Notes: a model not told the origin generated them from the sequence alone. A stretch of DNA of 64,000 nucleotides from Rhynchopus sp. YZ270_cl-10 (GCA_964035575.1 OZ037857.1:124001-188000), one strand, 5' to 3'; shown: positions 29,217 through 41,768, counted from the first letter of the stretch. Translations and numbers: made by a program.

Positions 29217-32200
29217 TCAAAGAGTTGCGGCAGGGATAAAAGTTATATGCTTCCAGTCGAGGACTGCTGCCTCACGTCGCGCGAGCCGCCTGCGGGCGGT
29301 CTCTGCTGCAAGAGTCTTCTTCTTGTTATGCTTGCTGGAATGGCTGTTCTTTTGCGCCACCTCGCGGGCATGGAGGTAGTGTGAGAGGTGCTTGTCTTGT
29401 GTGAAGTCGTACACCGTTCTGGGGACTGCGTCTGTCCCGACGTGGAACGGTGGTCTCTCTGTTGCCGCTGCACTCGAGTCGTCGCAGGACAGACTCTCTT
29501 CCCCCTCTAACGCTGTCGGGGAGTGCATCTGGTCCAAATGCTTTGCACGCAGCAGATCGGCCACCTTCTTAACTGGCTTGGCCTCGACGTTGTCATAGTC
29601 CCCTTCCAACTCTGCGTCCTGGTGCACAGGGTACACTTTGTATTTGTCGAGCTTCCGCACCACCCTTTCGTGGTCTTCACTGAGTTTTGTGTTTGCTGCG
29701 GAAAGTGTTTTGTTGCGTGCAAGAAGCGCTTTGTTGCGAGATGTTGCGGTCCCTAGGGCGCGGGTTAGGGTGCGTTCATTTCCACAGCGTGCCTGTTCGG
29801 CTGCGACAACCTCTTGGCAGGCAGAGCGGAGACGGCGAACGTAGTCTTCTCCTATCTCTTGCTCTCGTGTGAGGCTGCTGCGGAGGTGTACAATCTGCTC
29901 CTCTTTGAGGTGGAGGCGTTCGTTGAGGAGTGCTTTGGTGCGTTCGAAGTGTGCAGTGTTGGACGCAGCCTCGCTTTGCAGACGGCGAAGGTCGCGTCCA
30001 AGGGAGTCGTGCGCCGCCCTCTGCCAGGCGCATGCTTCGCTGTAGTGCGCAGCAGCGATGCGCGCTTTAGTGTCTTTGTCTTCGGAGTCCAGCTTCCGTT
30101 GGTGTGCCGACGCAGCAAGCTCGTTGCGTTCTGCCTCTGCAGCTTCGTGCCGTTTGTTGGCTTCGATGAGATCCGCAAAGCGGCGTTCAGTACGCGATAT
30201 CGCACCCCCTGCTTCCCGTGCCCGCGCATTGGCGACGTACTTCTCCTCCTCGAGGATAAGGGATTCTCTGTTGGCACGAAGCTCTCGAAGTGCCTTGTGG
30301 TGTTCCGCCCTGACGTCGTCTAAGTCCGTCTGGCAACGTTGCAGATCAACGTTCTCTGACTTCACGCATGCAAGTGCGGCGTTCAGTCTCGCAATTTCGG
30401 TCTGACATTTAGAAAGCTCAGTAGCCCCGCTAGGAACCTTCTGCGCATTTGCGAGAGACTTCCGCACCTCCTGTAACGTTCTGGAGAGCTCCTCCACTTC
30501 TGTCTTGAGTGATGTGTTGTCTGCTTCTAATATTGTGTTTTCTTCTGTGCATATCCGCAGCGATGTTTCCTCTGGGTGCAATGTAGTGGTGTTCCCGGTG
30601 CTGGTACCTTCCTTATAACGCTGAAGAAACCTCCGTTCTTCATCAATTCTGGTCAAACTGATGGGAAGACGGCGCAGGAGTTCGTCCTTCTCGTACACCT
30701 CTTCCTGCAGGTCTTGGATTTGTTCTTTTAGGTCTTCTACTGACTCTTTAATGTCTTCTGCTTCAGTTCCGTTTTTTTCGTTTTGTTCGCGAAATGAGGT
30801 CGAGTGTGAGGTAGATGAAGAAGACGTCATTACACTAACCTGGCGTTGTGGTGGGTCCAGTGTACATACTGCATCTCCGATGGTAGCGATAATGTGTTGC
30901 AGGGATGTGCGCTGGAGTGCACGCTGTTTTATTGCAAACGATTCGATATCGCGTAGAGTCTTTGGCACCTCTGTGCCTGCCCTTTCCCATTGTATTGCCA
31001 ACGTTGAGTACTCGCTTGAAAGATCGGCCAATGGTGATATGTTGGAAATGGATTGCACAGAGGAGAGAACGATTTCTGCATCGGTGGTACGTTGTCGAAG
31101 CTTTGCTGTTGCGAGAACTGTTTCTTCGATGCCTTCTAAAACGTTGTGAGAGAGGGGTTCGTATACTTCAGAATTAACCCCAAACGCAGCGCTAAGGAGT
31201 GCAATGTGTTCTCCATTCGAAGAGGTAGAGGAAGGGGACGATGTGGTGCTGTCCACTGCGACGCTGTCGAGGAGGTTCTGGCGTGATTCAGTGGTAAGAA
31301 GCGCTTTGATATGCGCAGCACTGAGGAGCCCTGTTGAAAGCAATGCTCGAATGACATCACCACCACCATTTTTTTCAGAACTATGAACTCCATTTTCAAT
31401 TTGACCACCGGATGACTCCCCATACGTAGGAGAGCTTGCAGAGGAGGCAGGGCTGATGCCTTCCTCCTTTCGTGTTATGTGTTTCGCAGTAAACTTTTCC
31501 CCCAATCTGCGGCGTGAAGAAATGCTCTTAGAGACGGCGTCGTGCGCAGTGTGTGTGTTCAGTGGTGTGGATGGGGCAGAGGTGAGGGGGAGCGACCCTT
31601 CTCCTTCATCTTCTATTATTTTCTTCTTTTCTTGTGTCTCCGTGGTGGTGAGATGCGACCGGATTGCAGTCTCAGTAGAAATGAGATTTGACCGCAACTC
31701 AGTCTCAGAGTGTTCTGACATCGCAAGCAATAAAGAAATCCCTGTCTCCGCATTGTTCAAGGTAGCCAGCCTTTGTGCAATGATGAGGTTCGCGTCTGGG
31801 GTGTGCATCAGGAGATATAAGTGTTTTTCTTCCAATTGGAACTCCAGTTCAAGAGATCGTCGTGTACACTGCTCGGAGGAAACGTATTCTGCTCGAATGC
31901 TTTCTTCTGACGACGCAATGATGGCGGCCACATCGACAGAAGGGGTGGGCACCTCCGGTACATCCAATGCAGTGGACAGCGCTGCCAGCCATGATGCGCA
32001 CAGTGCAATCTCTTCCGCCGACGCACCCAACAGCGTTGCAGAAAGCCCTGCCCCACAACGCATTGCCGCGCGCGCAGGAAGACTTTGCATGAGACGAGGA
32101 AGCGCTCCTGCACCTTCATTGTGTGCACTGCGTATCAAAGAAATATCCGGATCGTCTCCAACACTTTCAACAGAAAAGCGGAGTACCGTACACAGCAGTA

Positions 32201-35006
32201 CCCCTGCGCATCCAGAAATTCTCTCCCGTTCTGTTTCATCTGTCGTTCGTTTCGTCAAAATTGAGATAACCCTCAGCACCACGTCAACACCTTGGCAGCT
32301 ATTCAATAATAACCCCGCATTTTCCGTACTCCGACAGAGTCTTGCTAAGAGCAGAAACACTGCAGAAATACCCAAGGTTTCTGCCCTTTTCCTCTCAGAG
32401 GGGGAGACCGGTAGAACCACTCCGGACACTGAGGTTGTGAAAGAGGGGAACACTGAGACGAGGAGGGCGGTCACAGTGCGGGAAGCGAGCGCGTCTGTTG
32501 GAGAGAGGTCGGCTGAGAGCAGAGTGGAAGCACAGTCGGCAAGGACAGAGAGCTGCGCAGAGGCGCCCGATACGGAGAGCACTGAGTACACAGCGTCTGT
32601 TGTGACATCGCGTTGTATCCCTTTAAGGTAGGTTTCTTTCAGAGCGTCGTACTGCACGGTGCAGCCCAGGAGCTGTTGTACGACGTCTGCGGGGCGTGCA
32701 AAGAACTCCCCGAGGCTGCGCAGTATGGCGATGCTTCGGGTGCGCAGTGTGTTCTGCCGTGCCTGTTTCGTTTGTTGGTCGTGCAAGACGCTTAAGAGAG
32801 ACTCCACTATGCCTTCAGAGAGAAGGATATGCTTCCCTTCAGTGCTGCGAGACACCTCGCAGAGTGCTGTCAGGATAAAGGTGCATGCCTTCTGGTTGGT
32901 GCAGCTGAGTGCTAATAAACGAGAGGCAATGATCTGAACTGCGTTCCGGTCGTGAAGCAGAAATGCCCAGCGGGTGTCAGAACGGATCGAAATTTTCTTG
33001 AGTGCAACGCACGCAACATCGTGTACATCGTCCACTGAGCTGCCGCTTCCGCACACAACCCTTAGAAGTTCAAACGGAAGCTTCGATTGGCAAAGAAATT
33101 CACATAACTCTGCACCACCCGACACAGAGGCAACCAAATCACACAGCGCCAGCACACAGGCAGATCCATGGGGAAGCCCGTTCCCTTCCCCTCCCTCATC
33201 CTTACGCACCCCCTGCCTGTCTACACAGAAGAGAACCCTCTCTGCCTCTGACGCTCCATTACCTACTGACGCATCAAAATCTGTAAAAAAGCGCAAAATA
33301 TCCTTCAAAACTGCCCCACCGCCCTGGAGGAAGACGGCATGGCAGTGTGACGTGCCTGGGGAGCTTGCAGTGTGCACGGCGATGGTGAGCATCTTTTTTA
33401 AGCTGTCGACAACGGAGGAAGTGTGGTGGGTGTGTTTGCAGGAACCTTGGTCCGTAGAGAGTGTCTTGAGCACCTCTAAGCCACGTTGTGTGGTGTGCAT
33501 GCCTTGAAGAGAGTGTTCGACCACCACCGGTTGTGCGAAGCTTTGCAGAATGCGGAGCTGGTGTGCACTGCTGTCGCCGCTCGGTGCAGCCATTGCTATC
33601 AAAATATCCAAAACAGAGTGCAAAAAGGTGAGCTCCTCAATAGCCTTCTCTTCACCATTGCCACCATCGCCACTCAGAACGTTGTACACACACATCGCCA
33701 AGGCACGCACCGTATTCATCAAACTCGCCACCGCACGCTCACTATGAAACGGAATCTGCTGTTCCAAACTCCCATCCAACGCAACTTGAAGACAAAATAT
33801 CGCACTTTCACATAAATCCAACTGAGTCAAACCTTCTGGAGTGCATGCACCCTTATGCGGCAAACGTGGTGGACGTGCTTCAGGATCTTTCTGCGGGGAG
33901 CGTGTATACCGCTTCGTCATAGCAGCTGCGGCTGTTGCTTCTGCAGATCCGCGACGGAGACGCGGCGGGCTTGACACGCCTTCCAGATGCCGAGGGGTAG
34001 TCAGGGTTGGGGTGCTCTCCTGAGTCTCGGGGGTGACAACAGCCTCGCTGCGCCTCCCCAAGGTGGTGGCAACGACAGACGCCCCCACCTCATCAAAACA
34101 TCGTAGTACCAACCCCTGCATCACCTCCCCAGGAAGCAGAAACAATTTTTCGCACATATCCTCCGCTAAACTCGCGTTTCCTGCGGCCAAAATCGCATAA
34201 AACAATGTACCTATCCCGATATCAGGCAACCCTTTCGCGGCAGACAACACTGCAGGCAGCAACGAATTTCTGTCCGCCAGAAGCCTTTTCAGACAAATCT
34301 CATTCACACTACACCGATACGCGAAGGCAGCGATTGCCTCTATTATGTTCGCCATCCCTGGTCGAAGTGGGCTCGCCATTTTGATGATGCTTTGAATAAG
34401 CGACACTGCGACCGGAGCGAGGTCTACCAGAATACTGTACGCGGTTTGCATATTGGCGACGAGAGTGCTAAGCTTTCCTACCACCTGGCTGCACGCCTCT
34501 AAGACAGCGTCTGCAGAAGGGTCTTTGTCGCAGAGACGCAAACTCAGTAATAGCCCATTATTGCGCAAAGCGTACTCAGCGTCAGTGCTGTCCAGCATGA
34601 CAGCATGCTGCAAGACCTGAACGGTCTGTAGGATATTACCAGTGTTGCTGCCCTCGCACATCGCTTCGAGACGTTCAAACAGCGCCTCGATGCTTCCCAC
34701 GGATTTGCAAAGCTCTGCTAAATGGGGTGCAACCTCTTCCGCCTCAGCCCAGAGGCCTCTGGTTGTGTTGTTGGCATCGCTCCCGACGCTGGAGGTGTTC
34801 AGCGGATCTGATGCACGGCGAGTAGGAAGAAGCTTTGTCGGCTGAACAGGCGGTGTTCCGGTAACGCTTGAAGACCTTCGTCTGCGAGATAGGCGGTCAG
34901 AGAGGGCTTGTATGGCGTCGTCATCCTCCGACAAAGTGTGTGCACCCTCTTCCCAGAAGGAAGCTTCAAAGGGAGCAATATCGTCTGAATCAGTGTCGGA
35001 CATCAT
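29217..35006 (-). CDS. 1,929-residue armadillo-like and coiled-coil protein
   Basis: The ATG at 35004-35006 was chosen because an acceptor-like CTCTGCACAG ends one base before it; a more upstream in-frame Met would lie beyond that AG. The protein starts acidic (MMSDTDSDDIAPF) and Ser/Arg-rich with phosphosite-like RRASD and RRRSSS stretches. From about 90 to 1050 it is almost wholly helical, Leu/Ala/Val-rich, with repeat spacing suggesting armadillo/HEAT-type repeats. A polar, low-complexity middle follows, and from about 1350 to 1850 a long coiled coil (many Glu, Arg, Leu heptads), then a basic tail. No enzyme motif was seen. Cytoskeletal, centriolar or axonemal scaffold proteins often have this build, but that role is inference only. 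It is the left neighbour of the tandem array. Confidence 0.87.
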   Translation of the reverse strand: MMSDTDSDDIAPFEASFWEEGAHTLSEDDDAIQALSDRLSRRRRSSSVTGTPPVQPTKLLPTRRASDPLNTSSVGSDANNTTRGLWAEAEEVAPHLAELCKSVGSIEALFERLEAMCEGSNTGNILQTVQVLQHAVMLDSTDAEYALRNNGLLLSLRLCDKDPSADAVLEACSQVVGKLSTLVANMQTAYSILVDLAPVAVSLIQSIIKMASPLRPGMANIIEAIAAFAYRCSVNEICLKRLLADRNSLLPAVLSAAKGLPDIGIGTLFYAILAAGNASLAEDMCEKLFLLPGEVMQGLVLRCFDEVGASVVATTLGRRSEAVVTPETQESTPTLTTPRHLEGVSSPPRLRRGSAEATAAAAMTKRYTRSPQKDPEARPPRLPHKGACTPEGLTQLDLCESAIFCLQVALDGSLEQQIPFHSERAVASLMNTVRALAMCVYNVLSGDGGNGEEKAIEELTFLHSVLDILIAMAAPSGDSSAHQLRILQSFAQPVVVEHSLQGMHTTQRGLEVLKTLSTDQGSCKHTHHTSSVVDSLKKMLTIAVHTASSPGTSHCHAVFLQGGGAVLKDILRFFTDFDASVGNGASEAERVLFCVDRQGVRKDEGGEGNGLPHGSACVLALCDLVASVSGGAELCEFLCQSKLPFELLRVVCGSGSSVDDVHDVACVALKKISIRSDTRWAFLLHDRNAVQIIASRLLALSCTNQKACTFILTALCEVSRSTEGKHILLSEGIVESLLSVLHDQQTKQARQNTLRTRSIAILRSLGEFFARPADVVQQLLGCTVQYDALKETYLKGIQRDVTTDAVYSVLSVSGASAQLSVLADCASTLLSADLSPTDALASRTVTALLVSVFPSFTTSVSGVVLPVSPSERKRAETLGISAVFLLLARLCRSTENAGLLLNSCQGVDVVLRVISILTKRTTDETERERISGCAGVLLCTVLRFSVESVGDDPDISLIRSAHNEGAGALPRLMQSLPARAAMRCGAGLSATLLGASAEEIALCASWLAALSTALDVPEVPTPSVDVAAIIASSEESIRAEYVSSEQCTRRSLELEFQLEEKHLYLLMHTPDANLIIAQRLATLNNAETGISLLLAMSEHSETELRSNLISTETAIRSHLTTTETQEKKKIIEDEGEGSLPLTSAPSTPLNTHTAHDAVSKSISSRRRLGEKFTAKHITRKEEGISPASSASSPTYGESSGGQIENGVHSSEKNGGGDVIRALLSTGLLSAAHIKALLTTESRQNLLDSVAVDSTTSSPSSTSSNGEHIALLSAAFGVNSEVYEPLSHNVLEGIEETVLATAKLRQRTTDAEIVLSSVQSISNISPLADLSSEYSTLAIQWERAGTEVPKTLRDIESFAIKQRALQRTSLQHIIATIGDAVCTLDPPQRQVSVMTSSSSTSHSTSFREQNEKNGTEAEDIKESVEDLKEQIQDLQEEVYEKDELLRRLPISLTRIDEERRFLQRYKEGTSTGNTTTLHPEETSLRICTEENTILEADNTSLKTEVEELSRTLQEVRKSLANAQKVPSGATELSKCQTEIARLNAALACVKSENVDLQRCQTDLDDVRAEHHKALRELRANRESLILEEEKYVANARAREAGGAISRTERRFADLIEANKRHEAAEAERNELAASAHQRKLDSEDKDTKARIAAAHYSEACAWQRAAHDSLGRDLRRLQSEAASNTAHFERTKALLNERLHLKEEQIVHLRSSLTREQEIGEDYVRRLRSACQEVVAAEQARCGNERTLTRALGTATSRNKALLARNKTLSAANTKLSEDHERVVRKLDKYKVYPVHQDAELEGDYDNVEAKPVKKVADLLRAKHLDQMHSPTALEGEESLSCDDSSAAATERPPFHVGTDAVPRTVYDFTQDKHLSHYLHAREVAQKNSHSSKHNKKKTLAAETARRRLARREAAVLDWKHITFIPAATL

Positions 35007-35007
35007 A

Positions 35008-35025
35008 CTGTGCAGAGAGGTGCTA
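35008..35025 (-). promoter_or_regulatory. Probable spliced-leader acceptor of the helical-repeat gene
   Basis: Minus strand: GCACCTCTCTGCACAG, then one T, then ATGATG. The first AG after the pyrimidine tract lies immediately before the start codon. Confidence 0.6.
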
Positions 35026-35139
35026 TTACAGTGCAAAAAGGGTGTGTTTTATGTCCTGAATTTTGAAAGTTTGAAGAGTTGAAGTAGAGAAATTCTAGGA
35101 GGAGCTGAGGTGGTGAGGGAGGGGAGGTTATGTAAAAAG

Positions 35140-36444
35140 TGAGAAGCTGTGTTTATTCCTTTCTCCTTGAAAAAATGCTCCAATAAATAATGACAGAGAG
35201 GCTGAAGAGACGCGCAGCTATGCATGCCTTCTGCACTCTAGACATGGAGGGAACGTCCGAAGGGGTGGGGGTGATAGGGAGAAGCAGAATGTGGACAACG
35301 TCGTCCGGAAAGTCCTTCCCAGACAACCGCAGCAGCAGAACTTTCTGCCGAATCATCACAAAATTATGCTCCACAAAAACAAAAATGGGAATGCAATACT
35401 GCAAAGCGTGAAGTGGTGGGTCCTCACAAAGGCAAATACCAAAAGCATACTGTCACAAAAGGCAATCACATTCAAGCAAACTTGAAAGTTGAATGCCTTT
35501 CCGTGCACACACATCTAAGAAAGAAAATATAAAGAAAACATATGAGCGTAACTGCCCACAGATATTTACAAAGAACAACAAAGTGAGAAAATAACAATTA
35601 TGAAAAGATAGAGTTACCAAATCAGAGAGAAAGAAAGTAGTGAACATGCGAAGGTGGCGGTGCACATTGCCTCTGCAAGGCAGGCGCAGACATACAGGGA
35701 CAACAGCACACTGCACCATGCTGCACTCACTATAAGCAAACAGCGGCTAGGCTGGGATAGACGCACTGTGGTGTCAATATCAGAATAAAAGAAACGTTGT
35801 AAGTGCAAACGCCACACCGTTCATCGGCAGACGCAGGCACTGAAAAATCAATATGAAGCTAAAAATGAAAATGAAAATAAAGCGAAAAGCAACAATAACA
35901 ACAAAACACCCCTGACACCGCTGCATGTGCTTTTGGATTGGCAGATCGCAACACGCCACACACTCTGTTGAGGAAGCGTGCACGGATCGATATTGGAGGC
36001 TGTTTGGTCACCCAAACAATCAAACCAAACTAGCACGCACGGCAGTTGATAACATACGGGAGTTGACGTGGTACACGACTTGCTACATCTCGTGTACAGG
36101 TTCGAGGCACGACTAGACTTTCGCTCAAAAAATAATAATTGAAAAAGTGAATTTAAAAAACATGCATCAACATCATAGTTAATGCAGGCACGTGTGTGGA
36201 AAAAGAACAACATGTTGTATTGAGAGATGCTATGCAGTTGGGCACACGTCTATTTTCAATAATATACAACGTTGCTGCACACCCTACTGATTCAGTGCAA
36301 AAATGCCCTGTCATGTTCATCATAAGGGTGTACAAAAGTGCACAAATAGAAAACATCGTCGAAATTGCTGTTGAAGTATAGATGAAATCGATACTACGCT
36401 GCGAGTCCTATCACAACGTCACACCACACACACTGGGACACGCC
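35140..36444. repeat. Array spacer, copy 1
   Basis: Homologous to 44130-45626 and 60680-62279, the sequence that in the other copies joins the LPMO-GH5 gene to the WD40 gene. Here homology begins at about 35140 (GTGAGAAGCT) next to the 1,929-residue gene, so the LPMO-GH5 gene is absent from this unit. It lacks the 199-bp block present in copy 2 but has a 61-bp hairpin insertion at 35455-35515. No gene inside. Confidence 0.9.
35455..35515 (+). mobile_element. 61-bp hairpin insertion unique to spacer copy 1
   Basis: Between TACTGTC and TAAGAAAG, which are contiguous in copies 2 and 3. The insert folds: AAAGGCA with TGCCTTT and CATTCAA with TTGAATG. It carries the H1-type word ACTTGAAAGTTGAATG and ends CACACACATC like the hairpin at 3178. 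A 2-base TC duplication is possible. It shows that an intergenic hairpin of this class can be gained or cleanly lost. Confidence 0.75.
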
Positions 36445-38520
36445 TCACAGGTCCCACAGGAGCAGAGTGCCGTCGTGGCTCACTGTGGCGAGGCGTGTGC
36501 TGTCAGGTGAGAACGCCAGACGCGGGAGCCCTGCGCGCGTGTGTCCATACAGCTGGTGTGCCACACTCCCAGCCGCACGCCACACCGTCACGTCTCCCTC
36601 CCCGACAGCAGCAAGCAGTGCCCCGTTTGGCGAGTGACGGGCGTCAAACACAGTCTTTGTCCGAGTCTCAAGCACAAGGCGCTCCGTCACTGCACCCTCG
36701 CCAACAACACCACCGGCCCACTTGCTCACACGCACTGTCCCGTCGTCCATCCCACGCAGCAGCTCGTCGCGAGACGCAGAGAACGATAGTGCAGTCACAC
36801 GTGCAAAGTGCGACGGCAGCTCCGCCACCTTGGCACCGTTCCGCACACGCCACACCGTCACAACCTCGTCCACCTCCGTGCCCCACGACGTGGCCAGCAG
36901 CGCCCCGTCTGCAGAGAACGCCACCTCACGTGCGTGCTTGTGGATCACAATCTCCGGCTCCAGCGAACCAGACATCACGTCAAACACACGTGTGCGCATG
37001 TCGCTCCCACCACCACTCACAACAAGAAAGCGTGAGTCTGCCGTGAAGCGCACACGACGCACCGGCACACTCCCTGCTGCACTCATGTCCATCAACGTCA
37101 CTTCGAGCGCACCTGTCACAGCGTCACACACAACAACACGCCCACCGGCACCACCCACAGCAACACGTGCACCGTCACTCGAGAACGTCACATCGTACGA
37201 CGCAAAGTCCGCACACGCCAGCTTCGCCACCTGCACCCCAGTCGTGCTGTCGTACACACGCACCCCGTCGTCACTTCCTGTTGCAACACGGCGCCCGTCT
37301 GCAGAGAACCCAACAGCCAGGAGGCGGCCAGACTGCACCACACGCCATGCACACTGGTGTGACGCTGTCGCCTCGCACGCAAGCGGTGCCGTGTCTGGGG
37401 CGGTGCACTGTGTGGGTGCAGGTGTGTCGATGTCTGGGACTGGTGTGGATGCAGGTGGTGCACTCGTCGGCAGCACACATCCCGAGTAGTTGGAGCCAGG
37501 CTGCCAGGCACCCATCCCGTCACAGGCAATGTATCCGACACCGACCCGACCCGATGACACGCAGACAAACTCACACTCCGCGCCAGCAGGCGTGAAGCGT
37601 GTGCACGGCAGCGACACACCGACAATGAGGTTCGAGATGGCTTGGTTGTTCCCAGTGTCCGGCAGGGCACAAGTCTGCGACACACAGGAAAACGACGTGG
37701 ACCAGTCAGCAAGGGAGCTGTTGTTTGGGTTCTCCTCACACACAAGGTCTCCCACAGGCATGAAGCCTGGCTGGCACTGTGCATTGCACTGCATGCCCAC
37801 AGCGATGTCGTGCTCCGCCCCGTTGCACTGCAGAAGCGAGGCCGGCACGACATTCGCAGGCACGTTGGGCTGTGTTGTGCACATTGCGCTCCCTGCAGCG
37901 ACACTCAGCGGCAGGAAGAAGTGGCGATTGTCGTCCATCGAGCACGGGTCGGGCAGGTCCACCCCGAGACCAGGGTCCAGCACGTCTCCCGTGTTTGTCG
38001 TCCACACCTCGTACGAGCCCGACACAGCCTTCTCCACAACCACGGGGAACCACGTCGCAATGTCTGCCACGCTGCGTCCCTGTGTGAGGCACAAATGCGG
38101 CTCATCGGAACCAGTGCGCCCGACTGCGTAGAGCTCGACGCTGCCTGCATCATAGCATGTGAGGGTGCTGTCTGCGGGGTAGGCGTGCAGGGTCTGCCCG
38201 TGGGAGCCTGTCACGTTGAGGCGCATGCAGTTGTCCTCAATGGTCTCTGCCAGGTCAGACACCGTCATCCCAGCTGACGATGGCACGGCCGCAAAATCAC
38301 ACCTCTTCGCAAACGACGCAGTTGTGACCACTCCCGTGGGTGCCTTGATGTGGCCACGTGCACCACTCAGGACTTGGCTGAATCCGTGTGAGTACGTCCC
38401 AAACCAGAACGTAACAGTTCCCGGTTGTGAAGCAGCTGTGGATGAACACACTGCGACCTTGTGTGCAGTGCATGACGCAAACAGTGCTGCTGCTGTGCAC
38501 AGCAGGAGTTGCTGCTTCAT
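36445..38520 (-). CDS. Secreted sushi-WD40 protein, copy 1
   Basis: 691 residues. Signal peptide 1-19 (cleavage after SCTA, leaving His20 as the probable mature N-terminus). Then an unassigned Cys-containing domain (about 20-225, including TVTFWFGTYSHG), two sushi/CCP-like Cys-rich modules (about 230-280 and 284-348), a Pro/Thr linker, and a seven-bladed WD40 propeller (about 392-691) whose blades end VRVYD, VVVCD, TRVFD, VTVWR, VRVSK, VTVWR and LLLWDL. WD40 propellers are typically intracellular; one behind a signal peptide and sushi modules is unusual. Ligand binding at the surface or on extracellular polymers is a guess. Nine of the ten residue differences from copy 2 lie in 47-102. Confidence 0.9.
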   Translation of the reverse strand: MKQQLLLCTAAALFASCTAHKVAVCSSTAASQPGTVTFWFGTYSHGFSQVLSGARGHIKAPTGVVTTASFAKRCDFAAVPSSAGMTVSDLAETIEDNCMRLNVTGSHGQTLHAYPADSTLTCYDAGSVELYAVGRTGSDEPHLCLTQGRSVADIATWFPVVVEKAVSGSYEVWTTNTGDVLDPGLGVDLPDPCSMDDNRHFFLPLSVAAGSAMCTTQPNVPANVVPASLLQCNGAEHDIAVGMQCNAQCQPGFMPVGDLVCEENPNNSSLADWSTSFSCVSQTCALPDTGNNQAISNLIVGVSLPCTRFTPAGAECEFVCVSSGRVGVGYIACDGMGAWQPGSNYSGCVLPTSAPPASTPVPDIDTPAPTQCTAPDTAPLACEATASHQCAWRVVQSGRLLAVGFSADGRRVATGSDDGVRVYDSTTGVQVAKLACADFASYDVTFSSDGARVAVGGAGGRVVVCDAVTGALEVTLMDMSAAGSVPVRRVRFTADSRFLVVSGGGSDMRTRVFDVMSGSLEPEIVIHKHAREVAFSADGALLATSWGTEVDEVVTVWRVRNGAKVAELPSHFARVTALSFSASRDELLRGMDDGTVRVSKWAGGVVGEGAVTERLVLETRTKTVFDARHSPNGALLAAVGEGDVTVWRAAGSVAHQLYGHTRAGLPRLAFSPDSTRLATVSHDGTLLLWDL

Positions 38521-39289
38521 TGTTTGTTTTTACAGGTGAAGAAACTAAGAACTCTGTGGGTAAGATGGTGGGGTGGTGATATGGTGGGGTCGCAGCAGTG
38601 GGGTATACATGACGAAAAATGCGGGTCACTTTGTATTATTGGGGGGTCATTTACATTTTTTATCGTTTTATGCTTCCGGTCGGGACGCCAAAGATACAGC
38701 TGAGCGTGGCAGAAACCAAAATGGGGGGTGTGTAGCAGGCAAGGCTCTTTCCTCCCCGTGAAGTGACAGGGTGGACGGAGTGCTGCGGTGTGGTGGGTTT
38801 TGATCCGCTCAGCACAAAGACGGCCCGACACAAGAAGCGCTCCTACGGGTGGATGGGTGGGTGGGGTGTGCCCAAAAAGGGGGGATGGGCAACAAGAAAC
38901 GTGGGGTTTAAAAAACAACAAAACCACACCACCACAGCAACAGCACACACTCAGGGCTGCCACAGGGTGGCAGTCACAAATGTGCATCTGCATTTGCGGA
39001 AGGCATGAAGGGGGTGTTTCCTCATCAGCAAGGGGGCAGGGGACTCCCATATAAGGTGTGCTTTGTGTTATCTCCTTATCTAAACAGCGTGTGACCTCTT
39101 CGGCCCACCTCCGTCCGTCCGTCCGTGCTTGCTTGCTTGCGTCTTGTTCTTGTTCTTATCAGCACGGACGGTGCCTTTCTTTGCGGCTTTTTGTGTGTGA
39201 CTTTTTTGTGTCGGTTTGTTTGACTTTTGTTTTCTTGGAACGACAAACAACAGCAAATTCGTAGAAGCATCAGGACACCAACCTCACGA
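38521..39289. other. Spacer between WD40 gene and alpha-tubulin, copy 1
   Basis: No gene. Nearly identical to 47703-48479. It contains short tandem GTCC and TTGC repeats (about 39115-39140) that differ in number between copies, and the 3' flank of alpha-tubulin. The WD40 5' flank on the minus strand offers CCCACAG and TTCTTAG as acceptor candidates within 40 bases of the ATG. Confidence 0.6.
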
Positions 39290-40669
<1,380 letters not shown>

Positions 40670-40677
40670 TTAGCGGA

Positions 40678-40700
40678 CTGTTAGTGGTGTGGTGGGTGTG
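40678..40700 (-). promoter_or_regulatory. Probable spliced-leader acceptor of alpha-tubulin copy 1
   Basis: Minus strand: CACCACACCACTAACAG, then TCCGCTAAAACC and the ATG 32 bases after AG. Similarity to copy 2 ends about 3 bases upstream of this AG, so only the presumed mature transcript is shared at this end. Confidence 0.6.
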
Positions 40701-41768
40701 CGGTGTGTGGTGTGTGGTGGGTTGGGTTGGAATTACTAAAGCATCGACAGAGTTTTTCATTGTTTATTTGTTCCTTCTGTTCAGCTGTGCTTTCTTCCCG
40801 ACAAAACAGAGAGTTGAAAAATGCTCAGTGCACACAAGCACGAGAATCATGAAACAGGAAAGAAACGTGATAATTGTGTGCGCAGGCACCTCTCTCTCTG
40901 AGACACTGGCACTCGACATACAAAAGACCACACACCACATCCTAGAACGTGCGTTTGTGCAGTTCTTGCATGACTGCACCTCGCACCTTGGTCCTCCCCC
41001 CTGCCTCTCTATAAGACCTTCTCTTCGCACTCAAGTGGACAGCCACCTTATGCACAGAAGAACGGGTGAGGCAGAGGGACACGACTGTGACGCTGTTAGT
41101 AGCGACAATGAGAGCAAATAATAGAGAACAAGATGAACCTTAGTGTCACCTTCCAGCACATCCTTCTATTGTAAAAACGTAGCAGAAAATTTGAAAACTA
41201 TGAATGTGCTTTGCAGGGGCACATGAAGACGCAATGAGGGAGGAAGAGAACCTTGCCCGCCTGCCACGGCAGACACATGACTAGCCACAGAGGCGGGCCG
41301 GTTTGCTGTATATGTTGCTCTGCTGTTGCACTATGTACAGCACGTCACCGCACGACACAGCTGCAAGAACAATAGCAGGATAAGCAAAAAGAAGAAAGCA
41401 AGCAAAATAATAACATACGAACCCTCATGGGGCACAAAACGAATAAATGGTGGATAATGCACGATAAAAGTGGCACATCGCTGTGCAATGCCGTATGCCT
41501 GTGAAGTATAATGTGGAGGAACGTCCACAGTACACAAACATGGCTGTCTGTGCACAAAGAAGAGTAAGCTGGGACAAACCCATTCACAATACGCATGGAT
41601 AAAAGCACGAAGGCAGAATAAGACAATACCCAGCAGTCCTGTGTCCACAGCCACCAATAGAGCCTTGGAGGCTTAGCGGGTAGTGAGGTGTAGAGGGGCA
41701 AAGGGGTCGATCCAAGGGATCAATGTAACAGCGGGTGAAATATGTTCGCAGAGGCGTTATGCAGAAGT
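40701..41768. other. Spacer between alpha-tubulin copy 1 and LPMO-GH5 copy 1
   Basis: No gene. 40970-41090 and 41220-41330 match 57425-57545 and 57660-57760, the 3' flank of the other LPMO-GH5 gene. Hairpin-type repeats lie at about 40812-40850 (GTTGAAAAATGCTC..GCAC) and 41190-41230 (ATGTGC..GCACAT). Confidence 0.6.

Noticed and set aside
29217-29260. Introns in the long genes (1,929 and 1,840 residues)
   Set aside because: Each reads as one uninterrupted frame with consistent composition, so no intron is needed.
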